Origin: Burkholderia sp. Ax-1719
GTDB taxonomy: Bacteria > Pseudomonadota > Gammaproteobacteria > Burkholderiales > Burkholderiaceae
Direction: 5' to 3'
Length of the DNA: 64,000 bases
NCBI RefSeq assembly: GCF_011753055.1
Contig: NZ_VWWJ01000024.1
Location: 1 to 64,000 of the forward strand
Shown here: in pieces, positions 42,757-50,633 of the stretch
Position numbering within the stretch: position 1 is the stretch's first letter
Layout of the letters: each line of letters begins with the position of its first letter
The notes under the pieces: model-generated
What the model was told of the DNA's origin: nothing
What the model saw: only the letters and a program-made list of their open reading frames with translations
Databases searched by the model: none
Made by a program: the position numbers and the translations under genes

Positions 42757-43203
42757 ATGTCCGATTCCTCACGCACCTCCACACGCGTTGCGCACCGCAA
42801 CCTGCCCATGCTGCTCCTGCGGGCGCGCGAAAAGATGATGGAGCGCTTCCGTCCGCTCATCACCGCGCACGGGCTCACGGAGCAGCAGTGGCGCGTGATT
42901 CGCGCACTCAATGAAAGCGGTCCGCTGGAGCCGCGCCAGATTTCCGATCTGTGCACGATTTCAAGCCCGAGCATGGCGGGCGTGCTCGCGCGGATGGAAA
43001 CGCTTGGACTCGTGACCAAGGAGCGTTTCGCCGACGACCAGCGGCGCGTGCTCGTGACGCTCACGAAGAAGAGCCATCAACTGGTGAAGGCGATCACGAA
43101 GGAACTGGAAGCGCGCTATCAGGCGCTGGAAGAGGAGGTAGGGCCGGAAGTGGTGGAGCGCGTCTATCGCGCCATCGACGATCTGCTGGCCGGGCTTGAG
43201 TAA
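42757..43203 (+). CDS. hpaR: Homoprotocatechuate degradation regulator HpaR (MarR family)
   Basis: 148 aa. MarR winged helix: LTEQQWRVIRALNESGPLEP, ISDLCTISSPSMAGVLARME and the DDQRRVLVTLT wing. HpaR proteins repress the hpa meta-cleavage operon and respond to hydroxyphenylacetates. Divergent from hpaG1, 141 nt apart. Start placed at MSDSSRTS, the third of several in-frame Mets, because earlier codons overlap the hpaG1 promoter; the ribosome site is weak. Confidence 0.88.
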   Translation: MSDSSRTSTRVAHRNLPMLLLRAREKMMERFRPLITAHGLTEQQWRVIRALNESGPLEPRQISDLCTISSPSMAGVLARMETLGLVTKERFADDQRRVLVTLTKKSHQLVKAITKELEARYQALEEEVGPEVVERVYRAIDDLLAGLE

Positions 43204-43254
43204 ATGTGTGCGCGCCGCGCGAGGCGGCGGCGCCTGGATGACTGAAAGACGGCT

Positions 43255-43275
43255 AAAGGTGAGGATTTACGGGAG
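43255..43275 (+). repeat. Dispersed polar repeat, copy 16
   Basis: AAAGGTGAG, GA, TTTACGGGAG. Fills the gap between the convergent hpaR and thioredoxin-like genes. Confidence 0.83.
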
Positions 43276-43286
43276 GCTTCCCGCGT

Positions 43287-43598
43287 TCAGGCTAGCGCGT
43301 CGAAAGCGTTGTCGAGTTCGCTCGCCGAGGTGGGCCGCACGATGCGCGCGACTTCCGTGCCGTCGCGCAGAAAAATGAGCGTGGGCCACAGTTTCACGCG
43401 AAACGAGCGGCCGAGCGCGCGGCCCGGGCCGTCTTCCACCTTGATGCGACGCACGCCGGGATGCTTCGCGAACGCATCGCCAATCAGCGGCTGCGCGCCC
43501 TGGCAGTAGCCGCACCAGTCGGTACCGAATTCGAGTACGGCGTGACCGTGCAGCGCGTCGATCTCCTTGCGGGCCGGGGCTTGGGTGGCATAGCTCAT
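43287..43598 (-). CDS. Thioredoxin family protein
   Basis: 103 aa, single thioredoxin domain with active site WCGYC (Cys29, Cys32) preceded by VLEFGTD and the cis-Pro segment VKLWPTLIF. WCGYC differs from the WCGPC of classical thioredoxin, which shifts redox potential. Cytoplasmic, no signal peptide. Stands alone between hpaR and a methyltransferase gene. Confidence 0.88.
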   Translation of the reverse strand: MSYATQAPARKEIDALHGHAVLEFGTDWCGYCQGAQPLIGDAFAKHPGVRRIKVEDGPGRALGRSFRVKLWPTLIFLRDGTEVARIVRPTSASELDNAFDALA

Positions 43599-43657
43599 CG
43601 CGATTCCTTCCGTGTCAGGACATCGTCATACGATAGCGCAAGCGGCGCGAACGCGCT

Positions 43658-44458
43658 TCAGCTGGCCTCGCGCGTGGCCAGCGTTACGGTCGATTCGATG
43701 CGCTCGACCAGCGAGCCGTCGCTGCCGTGTTCGGCGACGATCGCGTCGATCTGCGCAAGCAGCGTATCGAGCCGTTCGCCCAGCCGTTCTCGCGACAGAC
43801 TCGACATCGACAGCGGGCGCGCTTTCAGTTGTTCCGCGCTCACGCGCCGGTATTCGATCACCGAAATGCGCTCGATGGCGCTGAACGCCGAGCGCGCCAG
43901 CACGTCGGTATGGCTCTCCCATTCCTCCGAGCGGCGCAGCGCGCGCGTGGGATCGCTGTTTGCGTAGCTGTCGAGCAGGTTGCGATATTGCGCGGCCCAC
44001 GGGCGCTGCGGATCGTCGAGTTGCGCGGTATTGAAGAGCGCGACCGCGCCGCGTTGCGCGAGTATCTGGTCGAGCCGCGCGAGCGTATCCACGCGGTCCA
44101 TCCAGTGAAACGCGCGGCCGATCACGGCGAGATGAAACACGCCGAGATCGGGCGAGAGATCGTACGAACTGCCCTGGCGATAGTCGATATTGGGCGCGAT
44201 GCCTGCGCCCAGCTGGGCCGCCACTTCGAGCATCGCCGGTTCGGGATCGACGGCGGTCGCGCCGGCCACCCAGCTTGCGAAAGCGAGCGAAAGCTGGCCC
44301 GGGCCGCAGCCAAGATCGAGCAGGCGTTGCGTGCCGTTCAGACCCACGCGCTGCGCGACGCGGCGGATCAGCGCGGGCGAATAGGCGGGACGGCCGATCA
44401 GGTAATGCGGCGCGGCGTGGTGAAAACGGTCGGCAACGAAGGGCGTGATCTGGCTCAT
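43658..44458 (-). CDS. Class I SAM-dependent methyltransferase
   Basis: 266 aa. Motif I LLDLGCGPGQ at 46-55, motif II AVDPEPAMLE, and the later Ala-Phe-His-Trp segment IGRAFHWMD, which is found in methyltransferase type 11/25 proteins. Start at MSQITPF. Substrate unknown. The FHWMD segment is shared with several small-molecule methyltransferases, including trans-aconitate and ubiquinone-type ones. Confidence 0.87.
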   Translation of the reverse strand: MSQITPFVADRFHHAAPHYLIGRPAYSPALIRRVAQRVGLNGTQRLLDLGCGPGQLSLAFASWVAGATAVDPEPAMLEVAAQLGAGIAPNIDYRQGSSYDLSPDLGVFHLAVIGRAFHWMDRVDTLARLDQILAQRGAVALFNTAQLDDPQRPWAAQYRNLLDSYANSDPTRALRRSEEWESHTDVLARSAFSAIERISVIEYRRVSAEQLKARPLSMSSLSRERLGERLDTLLAQIDAIVAEHGSDGSLVERIESTVTLATREAS

Positions 44459-44524
44459 GGCGCGTGCAGGGCGGGGGGACTCGCACAGTCTGGAGACGCG
44501 CGGCGACGGCGTCAAGAAGGCTTG

Positions 44525-44543
44525 AGGTGAGGGTTTTCGGGAG
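44525..44543 (+). repeat. Dispersed polar repeat, copy 17
   Basis: AGGTGAG, GG, TTTTCGGGAG. Confidence 0.83.
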
Positions 44544-44714
44544 TGAGGTCGAAAGCTCGCAAAAGCGCACCTTTGGGCTTTTCACGGTGCAGCGCGTTTG
44601 CGCCAGAATCGCGGAAAGGCACTGTAAAACAAGCATCAATGTGAATTCGCAGAACTTCTGCACAGGTAACGGACAGGCGCTGTGTGAGCGTCGGAGCGCG
44701 CGGTTGTTGATCCA

Positions 44715-44733
44715 GGGTGAGCGTTTGCGGGAG
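44715..44733 (+). repeat. Dispersed polar repeat, copy 18
   Basis: GGGTGAG, CG, TTTGCGGGAG. One substitution (A to G) in the left half. Confidence 0.78.
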
Positions 44734-44891
44734 TAGCTGCAAAACGCCGTGTCGATGGCACGGCGGAATCGCCGGTCATGTCGCCGCCATTCGTGTAAAC
44801 CGATAAAAACACCTGTTTTTGAGGCTTTTTATTCTTCGTCCACATGAACAACCTCAAACGATGGCAGCGCGCGATCCTGCGCTCCAGACGC

Positions 44892-44912
44892 AAAGGTGAG
44901 AAGATTCGGGGG
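44892..44912 (+). repeat. Dispersed polar repeat, copy 19
   Basis: AAAGGTGAG, AA, GATTCGGGGG. Final A changed to G. Confidence 0.75.
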
Positions 44913-45007
44913 TGGTCGGGAGGCCATTGGACGGCTGCCTGCGATGGGTATATAACTGCAGTGCGGGATTCTTTCTACGAAGCATTAGCGAGGGGAAACA
45001 ATTCATC

Positions 45008-45295
45008 ATGACGAGCGACGACACACAAAAGCATGACGCTCAAGCGCCCGGTGCGGGCTTGCCTCAACCCGCGCCGCAAACCGATCTGGACAATCTGAAC
45101 GCTGCGTTCTCGCATGTCGACGAAGGCGTGAAAAGCGGCAGCATTGCGGCGGGCGCGGCCAAGGGCCTCGTCTTCAGCCTGATCGAAACGCTGGGTGCGC
45201 TGGTGGGCGATCCAGACTTGCCCGAACATGCGCGTTCCGGCTATGAAGGTCTGCTCGAAGCGGCGCGCGAACTGCGCGTGAAGCTGGAGCGCTGA
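45008..45295 (+). CDS. Small hypothetical cytoplasmic protein
   Basis: 95 aa, acidic, Ala/Gly-rich. A disordered N-terminal ~28 residues precede an amphipathic helical domain (DLDNLNAAFSHVDEGVKSG, then LVFSLIETLGALVGDPDLP). No signal peptide or Cys. Family not recognised. Ribosome site GAGGGG is 14 nt upstream, rather far. Confidence 0.65.
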   Translation: MTSDDTQKHDAQAPGAGLPQPAPQTDLDNLNAAFSHVDEGVKSGSIAAGAAKGLVFSLIETLGALVGDPDLPEHARSGYEGLLEAARELRVKLER

Positions 45296-45325
45296 TTCAA
45301 TCAAGGCGTTTCAAGGCGATGCGCT

Positions 45326-46615
45326 TCAGGCATCGCCTGGCGTCTGCGCGAGCAACGCGTTGGCCATACCTTCCGGTGCTTCGCCAATGCGCAATTCCGG
45401 CGTCTCATGCCAATCGGCGCAACGTTGCAGCGCGCGCCGCACATCGCTGACGAGCCTTCCGCTGATACGCACGCCCGGCTCCAGATGCAGCGACTTCACT
45501 TCGAATATCTGCTGGGCGCGATGCGCTTTGGCGTCCACCCGTCCTACCAGTTTTCCACGGCTCAATATCGGTAGTACGAAGTAACCGTATTTGCGCTTGT
45601 GCGCGGGCGTATAACACTCGATCGCATAGTCGAAGCCGAATAGCGTCACCGCGCGCTTGCGGTCCCATATCACCGGATCGAATGGCGAAAGCAGCGTCGT
45701 GACCGTCGAAGCGAGCGTGCCATTCGCGGCGGCATCGATGAGCGATGCGTGATCGCGATGCACGAAGGCGTCGGGTTTCCAGCCTTCAACGCGCACGGGG
45801 ATAAGCTCGCCCGCGTCGGCCAGCGCGTGCAGCGCTTCCCCATAGGGGCGGCGCGGCAGCCGATAGTAGTCGGCGGCCCAATCCGCGCGCAGCACGCCCA
45901 GCGCAAGCGCGGTGCGAAGCAGCAGCGTCCGTTCGGCGTCGGCGCGCGTGGGCAGATCGCGCGCATCGTTCCAGTTGGGCAGCACACGTTCGGCCACGTC
46001 ATAGACGCGCTGGAAGTTGTGGCGCTGCGCCACCATCAGCGCGCCGGTCGCGAACAGCACTTCCAGATGACGTTTTTCGGGCTTCCAGTCCCACCAGCCG
46101 CCGCCTTTGTCGCCATCGGCGCGCGCGAAATCGGACGAGCGCACGGGCCCGTTCGCGCGGATGCGTTCCAGGAGCGCGTCGATTTCGCGGCGATGCTTCG
46201 CATGCCAGTCGGCAGCATATTTCCAGCCCATGCCCGACGGATCCAGCATGCGATGGCGCAGCAGCCCGTAATCTTCGATCGGCACGAAACAGGCTTCGTG
46301 CGACCAGTATTCGAACAGCCGCCCATTAGCGAGATGCGCGTCGAGCCAGCGCATGTCGTACGCGCCGACGCGGCTGAACAGCACGAAATAAGGACTGCGT
46401 GCGACCACATGAATCGTGTCGATCTGCAGTTGCGCCATGCGGCGGATCGCGGCCAGCACGTCGTCCTGCGTGGCCTTGCGGCGCGGCGGCGCGAGCAGCC
46501 CTTGCGCGGCCAGATGCAGCGTGCGCGCCGCTGCCAACGGCAGCGTCACGCAACTGGCGGCGCTCGACGCGCAACGACTCGCGTCGTTGTCTTCGAGCGC
46601 CGCGTCATCACGCAT
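45326..46615 (-). CDS. YcaQ/AlkX-type DNA glycosylase (winged helix, HTH_42)
   Basis: 429 aa. It carries the family's QID catalytic segment (LQIDTIHVVARSPYFVLFSR, key Gln and Asp) and downstream FEYWSHEACFVPIEDY, both typical of YcaQ, a glycosylase that unhooks interstrand crosslinks and bulky N7-alkylguanine. The second half has KRKYGYFVLPIL. Start at MRDDAALE overlaps the stop of the neighbouring oxidoreductase by 8 nt, so the two are translationally linked. The N-terminal ~25 residues are less conserved. Confidence 0.87.
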   Translation of the reverse strand: MRDDAALEDNDASRCASSAASCVTLPLAAARTLHLAAQGLLAPPRRKATQDDVLAAIRRMAQLQIDTIHVVARSPYFVLFSRVGAYDMRWLDAHLANGRLFEYWSHEACFVPIEDYGLLRHRMLDPSGMGWKYAADWHAKHRREIDALLERIRANGPVRSSDFARADGDKGGGWWDWKPEKRHLEVLFATGALMVAQRHNFQRVYDVAERVLPNWNDARDLPTRADAERTLLLRTALALGVLRADWAADYYRLPRRPYGEALHALADAGELIPVRVEGWKPDAFVHRDHASLIDAAANGTLASTVTTLLSPFDPVIWDRKRAVTLFGFDYAIECYTPAHKRKYGYFVLPILSRGKLVGRVDAKAHRAQQIFEVKSLHLEPGVRISGRLVSDVRRALQRCADWHETPELRIGEAPEGMANALLAQTPGDA

Positions 46616-48383
46616 GCAGGCCCGCCATCGCGGCCACCGGCGTGACGGCCTGCTCGGCGGCAGAGGGCATCGCGCCCAGCAGCTGGTGGATCTGCGCGAC
46701 CACGGCCGCGCCTTCGCCCACCGCTGCCGCAACGCGCTTGGTCGAGCCCGCGCGCGCATCGCCGATTGCGTAGACGCCTTCGACCGACGTCGCCAGGCTG
46801 CACGACGCATCGTTCGCGCCGGTCTGCACGAAGCCGTTTGCGTCGAGCGCCACGCCGCATTCGCGCAGCCAGCTCGTGTTCGGGTCCGCGCCCGTGAAGA
46901 GGAACAGATGGCGCGCGTCGAAATGGTCGATGCCTTCTGGGCACGGCGCTTTGAGCCGGATCGCCGCGAGCCCGGACGCGTCCTCGTCGAGGCCGCCGAT
47001 CTCGCTGCGCGGATGCACATTCACGTTCGGCAGCGAAGCGATGCGATCGATCAGATAGCGCGACATCGTCGATTCGAAACCGGCCTTGCGGATCAGCACG
47101 TCGATCTGGCGCGCCTGGGTGGAGAGATAAACGATCGCTTGCCCTGCTGAATTGCCTCCGCCGACCAGCACGACGTTTTCGTGCTTGCAGAGTTTGGCTT
47201 CCACCGGCGAGGCCCAGTAGTAGACGCCGCGTCCCGTATAGCGGTCGAGCCCGGCAATGCTGGGCCGCCGGTAGATCGCGCCGCTCGCGATCACGACAGT
47301 GCGTGCGCGCACATCGCCGCTACAGGTTTCGAGGCGGCGCGGATGTTCGTTGCAATGAAGCTTTTTCACGGAGACCGGAATCGCCACATGGGCGCCGAAC
47401 TTCTGCGCCTGCACGAACGCGCGGCCCGCGAGCGCCTGGCCGGAAATGCCGGTTGGAAATCCCAGATAGTTTTCGATGCGCGAACTCGCGCCCGCCTGGC
47501 CGCCTGGCGCACGCGAGTCGAGCACGATCACCGACAACCCTTCGGAGGCCGCGTAAACCGCCGTGGCAAGGCCCGCCGGCCCCGCACCGACGACTGCCAC
47601 GTCGTACACGCGCTCGCCGTTGAGTTCGGGCAGCAGGCCAAGACACGTCGCGAGTTCCGGCGCGGACGGATGGCGCAGCACGGTGCCGTCGGGGCAGATC
47701 ACGAGCGGCAGATCCTCGCAGCGCGCCGCGAAGCGCTCGATCACGCAGAGCATGCTGCTTTCGTCGCGTTCGTCGAGCACTGAATACGGATGGCCGTTGC
47801 GCGTGAGGAAGCCTTGCAGCGAGAGCAGCGCGGGATCGTTGTGCTTGCCGACGAGAATCGGGCCGCCGGCGCCTTTTTCGATCAGCGAGACGCGGCGCAG
47901 GATCAGCGCGCGCACGATGCGCTCGCCGAGTTCTGCTTCGGCAACGATGGCCGCGCGCAACTGCTCGGGCGGAATCAGGATGGCGTCGACGGGTTCGAGC
48001 GCCAGGCCGTCGACCAGCGCCGGGCCGCCCGAGAGCTGGCCGACCTCGGCGAGGAAATGACCCCGACCGTGCTCGACGATCAGACGCTCGCGGCCCAGAC
48101 CGTCGCGCTGGAACACCTTCACGGAGCCCGCGAGCAGCACAAACATGCCGGGACCGGTTTCGCCGGTGTGGAACAGCAGTTCGCCCGGCTCCCAATGGCG
48201 GCGCTCGCCGAAACGCGCGAGGCGCGCGATTTCGTCGTCGGTGAGTTCGGGGAACATCTGGTGCCGCCGCGTGGAGAGCGTCGAGAACGGCGCGTCGGCG
48301 GGTTGCGGCTGGGTATCGGAAAGCGTGGATTGCGGGGACGGCGATGCCTCGTAGCGAGGCGGCTCAGTGGCAATGGAGCCCAT
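46608..48383 (-). CDS. CRP-like cNMP domain / glutaredoxin-like / thioredoxin-reductase-like fusion
   Basis: 591 aa with three modules. A cyclic-nucleotide-binding-type beta-roll is at ~43-165 (LFHTGETGPGMFVLLAGSVKV). A thioredoxin-fold segment is at ~175-245 without a CxxC. A thioredoxin-reductase-like FAD/NADPH region is at ~260-590, with GAGPAG (266-271) and GGGNSA (408-413). The redox-active CATC of true thioredoxin reductases is replaced by W390-A-S-P393 in GVYYWASP, so it cannot pass electrons by the usual disulfide route. FAD- and NADPH-binding remain likely. Role not established; it may be a ligand-gated NADPH oxidoreductase or sensor. Confidence 0.85.
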   Translation of the reverse strand: MGSIATEPPRYEASPSPQSTLSDTQPQPADAPFSTLSTRRHQMFPELTDDEIARLARFGERRHWEPGELLFHTGETGPGMFVLLAGSVKVFQRDGLGRERLIVEHGRGHFLAEVGQLSGGPALVDGLALEPVDAILIPPEQLRAAIVAEAELGERIVRALILRRVSLIEKGAGGPILVGKHNDPALLSLQGFLTRNGHPYSVLDERDESSMLCVIERFAARCEDLPLVICPDGTVLRHPSAPELATCLGLLPELNGERVYDVAVVGAGPAGLATAVYAASEGLSVIVLDSRAPGGQAGASSRIENYLGFPTGISGQALAGRAFVQAQKFGAHVAIPVSVKKLHCNEHPRRLETCSGDVRARTVVIASGAIYRRPSIAGLDRYTGRGVYYWASPVEAKLCKHENVVLVGGGNSAGQAIVYLSTQARQIDVLIRKAGFESTMSRYLIDRIASLPNVNVHPRSEIGGLDEDASGLAAIRLKAPCPEGIDHFDARHLFLFTGADPNTSWLRECGVALDANGFVQTGANDASCSLATSVEGVYAIGDARAGSTKRVAAAVGEGAAVVAQIHQLLGAMPSAAEQAVTPVAAMAGLHA

Positions 48384-48452
48384 CAGGCGATTCTCCTCAT
48401 GCGCGCGGCGGCACGGGGCAGGTCCTGCGTTGGCCCCTGCCGCCGCGCGGAA

Positions 48453-49442
48453 TCAGACAGCTTTCGGCGTGATGTTGACTGGCACTTCGGGATGCTGGGT
48501 CATCAGCAGCGATTCGAGCGCACGCCCGGAATCGCGCCAGGCGTCCAGGCCGCCCAGCAGCGGCACCACGTCGACGAAACCGGCCTCGACGAGCTTCTTC
48601 GCCATCCAGGCCGCGGAAATTTCATTGGGGCACGAGCAATAGATCACCAGCTTCTGCTCGGGCGGATACTTCGAGAGAATCTCGTCGAGCTTGCGCTCGT
48701 CGGCAAACAGCGCGCCCGGGATGATGAACGGATCGAGCTTGCGCTTTTCTTCCGAACGGATGTCGAAAACCACGGGCGGCGGCTTGTTGGCCATCGCGCG
48801 GTAGAGATCGTCCACCGTGATGCGCGCGTTCGCGAGCTTCTTGATGAGCTGGCGGCGGCGCTGCCAGCGGTAGGCGGCGTAGACCAGCAGCAGCACCACA
48901 ACCACCACCAGCGCAAAGCGGCCGAGACGGCTTGCGCCCGCGAGCATCATGTCGATCTGCGGTGCGAACAGCACGCCGATCAGCAAACCGGTGCCGGACC
49001 ACAGCGCCGCACCAATGCCGTCGAAGCCGACGAACTGGCGATACGGCGTGCCCATTGCGCCGGCCAGCGGCACCGAGACGAGCGAAAGACCCGGCACGAA
49101 CTTGGCGACGGCGAGCACGCGCACGCCCCAGCGGCCGAAAAACCGTTCGGTTTTCTTCACGCAGGTGTCGCGCGAAAGCGAGAGCTTGCAGAGCGTCTTG
49201 AGCGTATTGCCGCCGTAAAGCCGTCCGGCCATAAACCAGACGCTGTCGCCGATCAGCATGGCGATCACGGACAGCCCGAGCACCGGCGCGACCTGCTGGC
49301 CGATCGAACCCGGATGCATGGCGGCCATCGCGCCGAACAGCACGAGCGCGGGCATGGCGGGCACCGGCAGGCCGAGTGCGCCTGCAAGCACGTTGAGAAA
49401 CACGAGCGCAGGGCCGTACTGCGCGATGAGGTCATGTAGCAT
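48453..49442 (-). CDS. DedA membrane protein fused to rhodanese domain
   Basis: 329 aa. Residues ~1-215 are a DedA/SNARE-associated membrane domain (5 helices; VPAMPALVLFGAM, GRWGVRVLAVAKFVPGLSLV with the family's Arg-Phe-Pro-Gly pattern). Residues ~225-325 are a rhodanese domain, FDIRSEEKRK and YCSCPNEISAAWMAKKL, with the active-site Cys present but the loop CSCPNE lacking the usual Arg. DedA proteins flip or move lipid carriers. The fusion suggests a sulfurtransferase at the membrane face. Start at MLHDLIAQ with AGGAAG upstream. It is separated by 70 nt from the CRP/TrxR-like gene, same strand. Confidence 0.88.
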   Translation of the reverse strand: MLHDLIAQYGPALVFLNVLAGALGLPVPAMPALVLFGAMAAMHPGSIGQQVAPVLGLSVIAMLIGDSVWFMAGRLYGGNTLKTLCKLSLSRDTCVKKTERFFGRWGVRVLAVAKFVPGLSLVSVPLAGAMGTPYRQFVGFDGIGAALWSGTGLLIGVLFAPQIDMMLAGASRLGRFALVVVVVLLLVYAAYRWQRRRQLIKKLANARITVDDLYRAMANKPPPVVFDIRSEEKRKLDPFIIPGALFADERKLDEILSKYPPEQKLVIYCSCPNEISAAWMAKKLVEAGFVDVVPLLGGLDAWRDSGRALESLLMTQHPEVPVNITPKAV

Positions 49443-49864
49443 CGGCTTACTTCCTGCCTTGGGAGCGCCGCGCGGGCAGCGCAAATTGGAAGAGTAACGT
49501 AACGATTATGGACGCATTTCGAAGGCGTGCAAGCGAGGCCGCAAGCGCCCTGGAACGCGCGTTGGGGAGCATACGCCCAATGCGGAATCGATGCGCTTAA
49601 GCCCCGGCGCGTACGGCGGTCGCCAGAGAGCCGTCACGCACGCACGCACGCGGGCGAGCATGCATGCAACGCGCGGCAGGCGTGTGAAACGGCGCGCTAA
49701 TAAGGAACTATCAAGGAGCTACCAGGAAACTACTAAGGAAATACTGAAGAAAACAGCAGAAGAACAAGCGTGTGAACGCGCGAAGACACCATGACGGCGC
49801 CTTCGCGCACACGGCCCGCACGATACGCAGGCGCGTGGTTAAACCGCAATCAGCCGGCTTCGGC
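49443..49864. other. Gene-free stretch with simple repeats
   Basis: About 420 nt. It includes a (CACG)n run near 49635-49652, the degenerate tandem repeat at 49702-49746, and no ORF with coding character. The apparent ORF 49591-49794 is discounted because it encodes only Arg/Lys-rich low-complexity sequence and spans these repeats. Confidence 0.55.
49702..49746 (+). repeat. Degenerate ~11-bp tandem repeat, four units
   Basis: Units AAGGAACTATC, AAGGAGCTACC, AGGAAACTACT and AAGGAAATACTG, then an AAGAAAA tail. A-rich and purine-biased on this strand, unlike the surrounding GC-rich DNA. Each unit looks like a Shine-Dalgarno, but no start codon follows. Confidence 0.6.
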
Positions 49865-50110
49865 CTAGCGGGTGTGCGATTCCCCAGGTAGCTCGGCGCC
49901 TTGAGCGCGGATGGCGGCGATCAGCTCCGCAGGCGTGATTTCATAACGCACTTCGCGGTGGATGCCCGGCTTGCGCTCGTCGATTTCAATCAGCAGCAGG
50001 CTCTTGCCGTCGGCCGAAGATTCGAGGCGCAACGAACGCGTTTCGCGGCCGGTGGCGTCGTCATGCTCGGTGAGCAGGGTCATGGTTCCGGAAGACCCGG
50101 TCGTGCGCAT
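49865..50110 (-). CDS. Small hypothetical protein
   Basis: 81 aa from the ATG at 50110 (MRTTGSSG), with GAGG upstream. Beta-rich with alternating charged/hydrophobic residues (SLRLESSADGKSLLLIEID, VRYEITPAELIAAI) and a short disordered N-terminus. No Cys, no membrane segment. Family not recognised. Confidence 0.6.
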   Translation of the reverse strand: MRTTGSSGTMTLLTEHDDATGRETRSLRLESSADGKSLLLIEIDERKPGIHREVRYEITPAELIAAIRAQGAELPGESHTR

Positions 50111-50376
50111 TGATGTTGTCCTCGTAGGTGGTCGAGCCAATTGTACGGGGTCGGCCGCGCGGCGTCTCAGTGCTGTGAGCGCGGGCGCACATACCGCGCC
50201 GCCGCCTGACCCGGCCAGCCAGTTTAACGCGAGTCAACGTTTGCACGAGCATTTTTGCGCGCCCTGCAACGGTGCACCGAACTTGTTTCGCCGCCTGAGG
50301 CATTGTCACGGGCATGACGCAAAGGATGCTTAATACGTTTGCAGAGGCGGCAAGGCCTTGCCTGATCGAACGCCGG

Positions 50377-50397
50377 ATCCCGCAAGTTCTCACCTTT
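50377..50397 (-). repeat. Dispersed polar repeat, copy 20
   Basis: Minus strand: AAAGGTGAG, AA, CTTGCGGGAT. Third minus-oriented copy, 26 nt left of a terminator-like hairpin whose stem itself contains GGTGAG. Confidence 0.8.
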
Positions 50398-50416
50398 CGC
50401 GCGGCGCTCCCGCCAA

Positions 50417-50454
50417 GAAAAAACGGCTCACCCGGTAGAGGCCAGGTGAGCCGT
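50417..50454 (-). terminator. Terminator downstream of the chemoreceptor gene
   Basis: Minus strand: perfect 10-bp stem ACGGCTCACC / GGTGAGCCGT (50423-50432 with 50445-50454), 12-nt loop, followed by TTTTTC. About 180 nt past the stop at 50634. Confidence 0.82.
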
Positions 50455-50633
50455 CGAAACGCCGTTGTTACTCGGATCAGACATCCACATGGTGGGTGTC
50501 TGACGGTTGCGATATTGCGGGCTGGAATGCCTGCTGTCGAGATGGGACAAATGCCGATCTGTCAGCTTAATCGGAGCACGCGATCCGATTACGGCGGCAT
50601 TACGGCGTGATGTGCGGCCGCGGCCGCCCGCGA

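Larger units (their letters stand above)
44459..45007. other. Gene-free stretch with three repeat copies
   Basis: About 550 nt with no supported gene. Three plus-strand copies of the dispersed repeat (44525, 44715, 44892) spaced 180-190 nt. A T-rich segment at 44813-44836 (TTTTTGAGGCTTTTTATTC) may contain promoter elements for the gene at 45008. Confidence 0.55.
50111..50633. other. Gene-free stretch with one repeat copy and a terminator
   Basis: About 520 nt. It contains copy 20 of the dispersed repeat (50377-50397), a strong hairpin (50423-50454) pointing left, and a second hairpin, TCAGACA / TGTCTGA (50477-50503). No supported gene. Confidence 0.55.

Noticed and set aside
49591..49794. 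Small ORF after the DedA-rhodanese gene
   Set aside because: Spans simple repeats, no ribosome site, low-complexity basic sequence.
50477..50503. Hairpin TCAGACA...TGTCTGA as an additional terminator
   Set aside because: No T tract in either direction; kept only as a note in the gap description.
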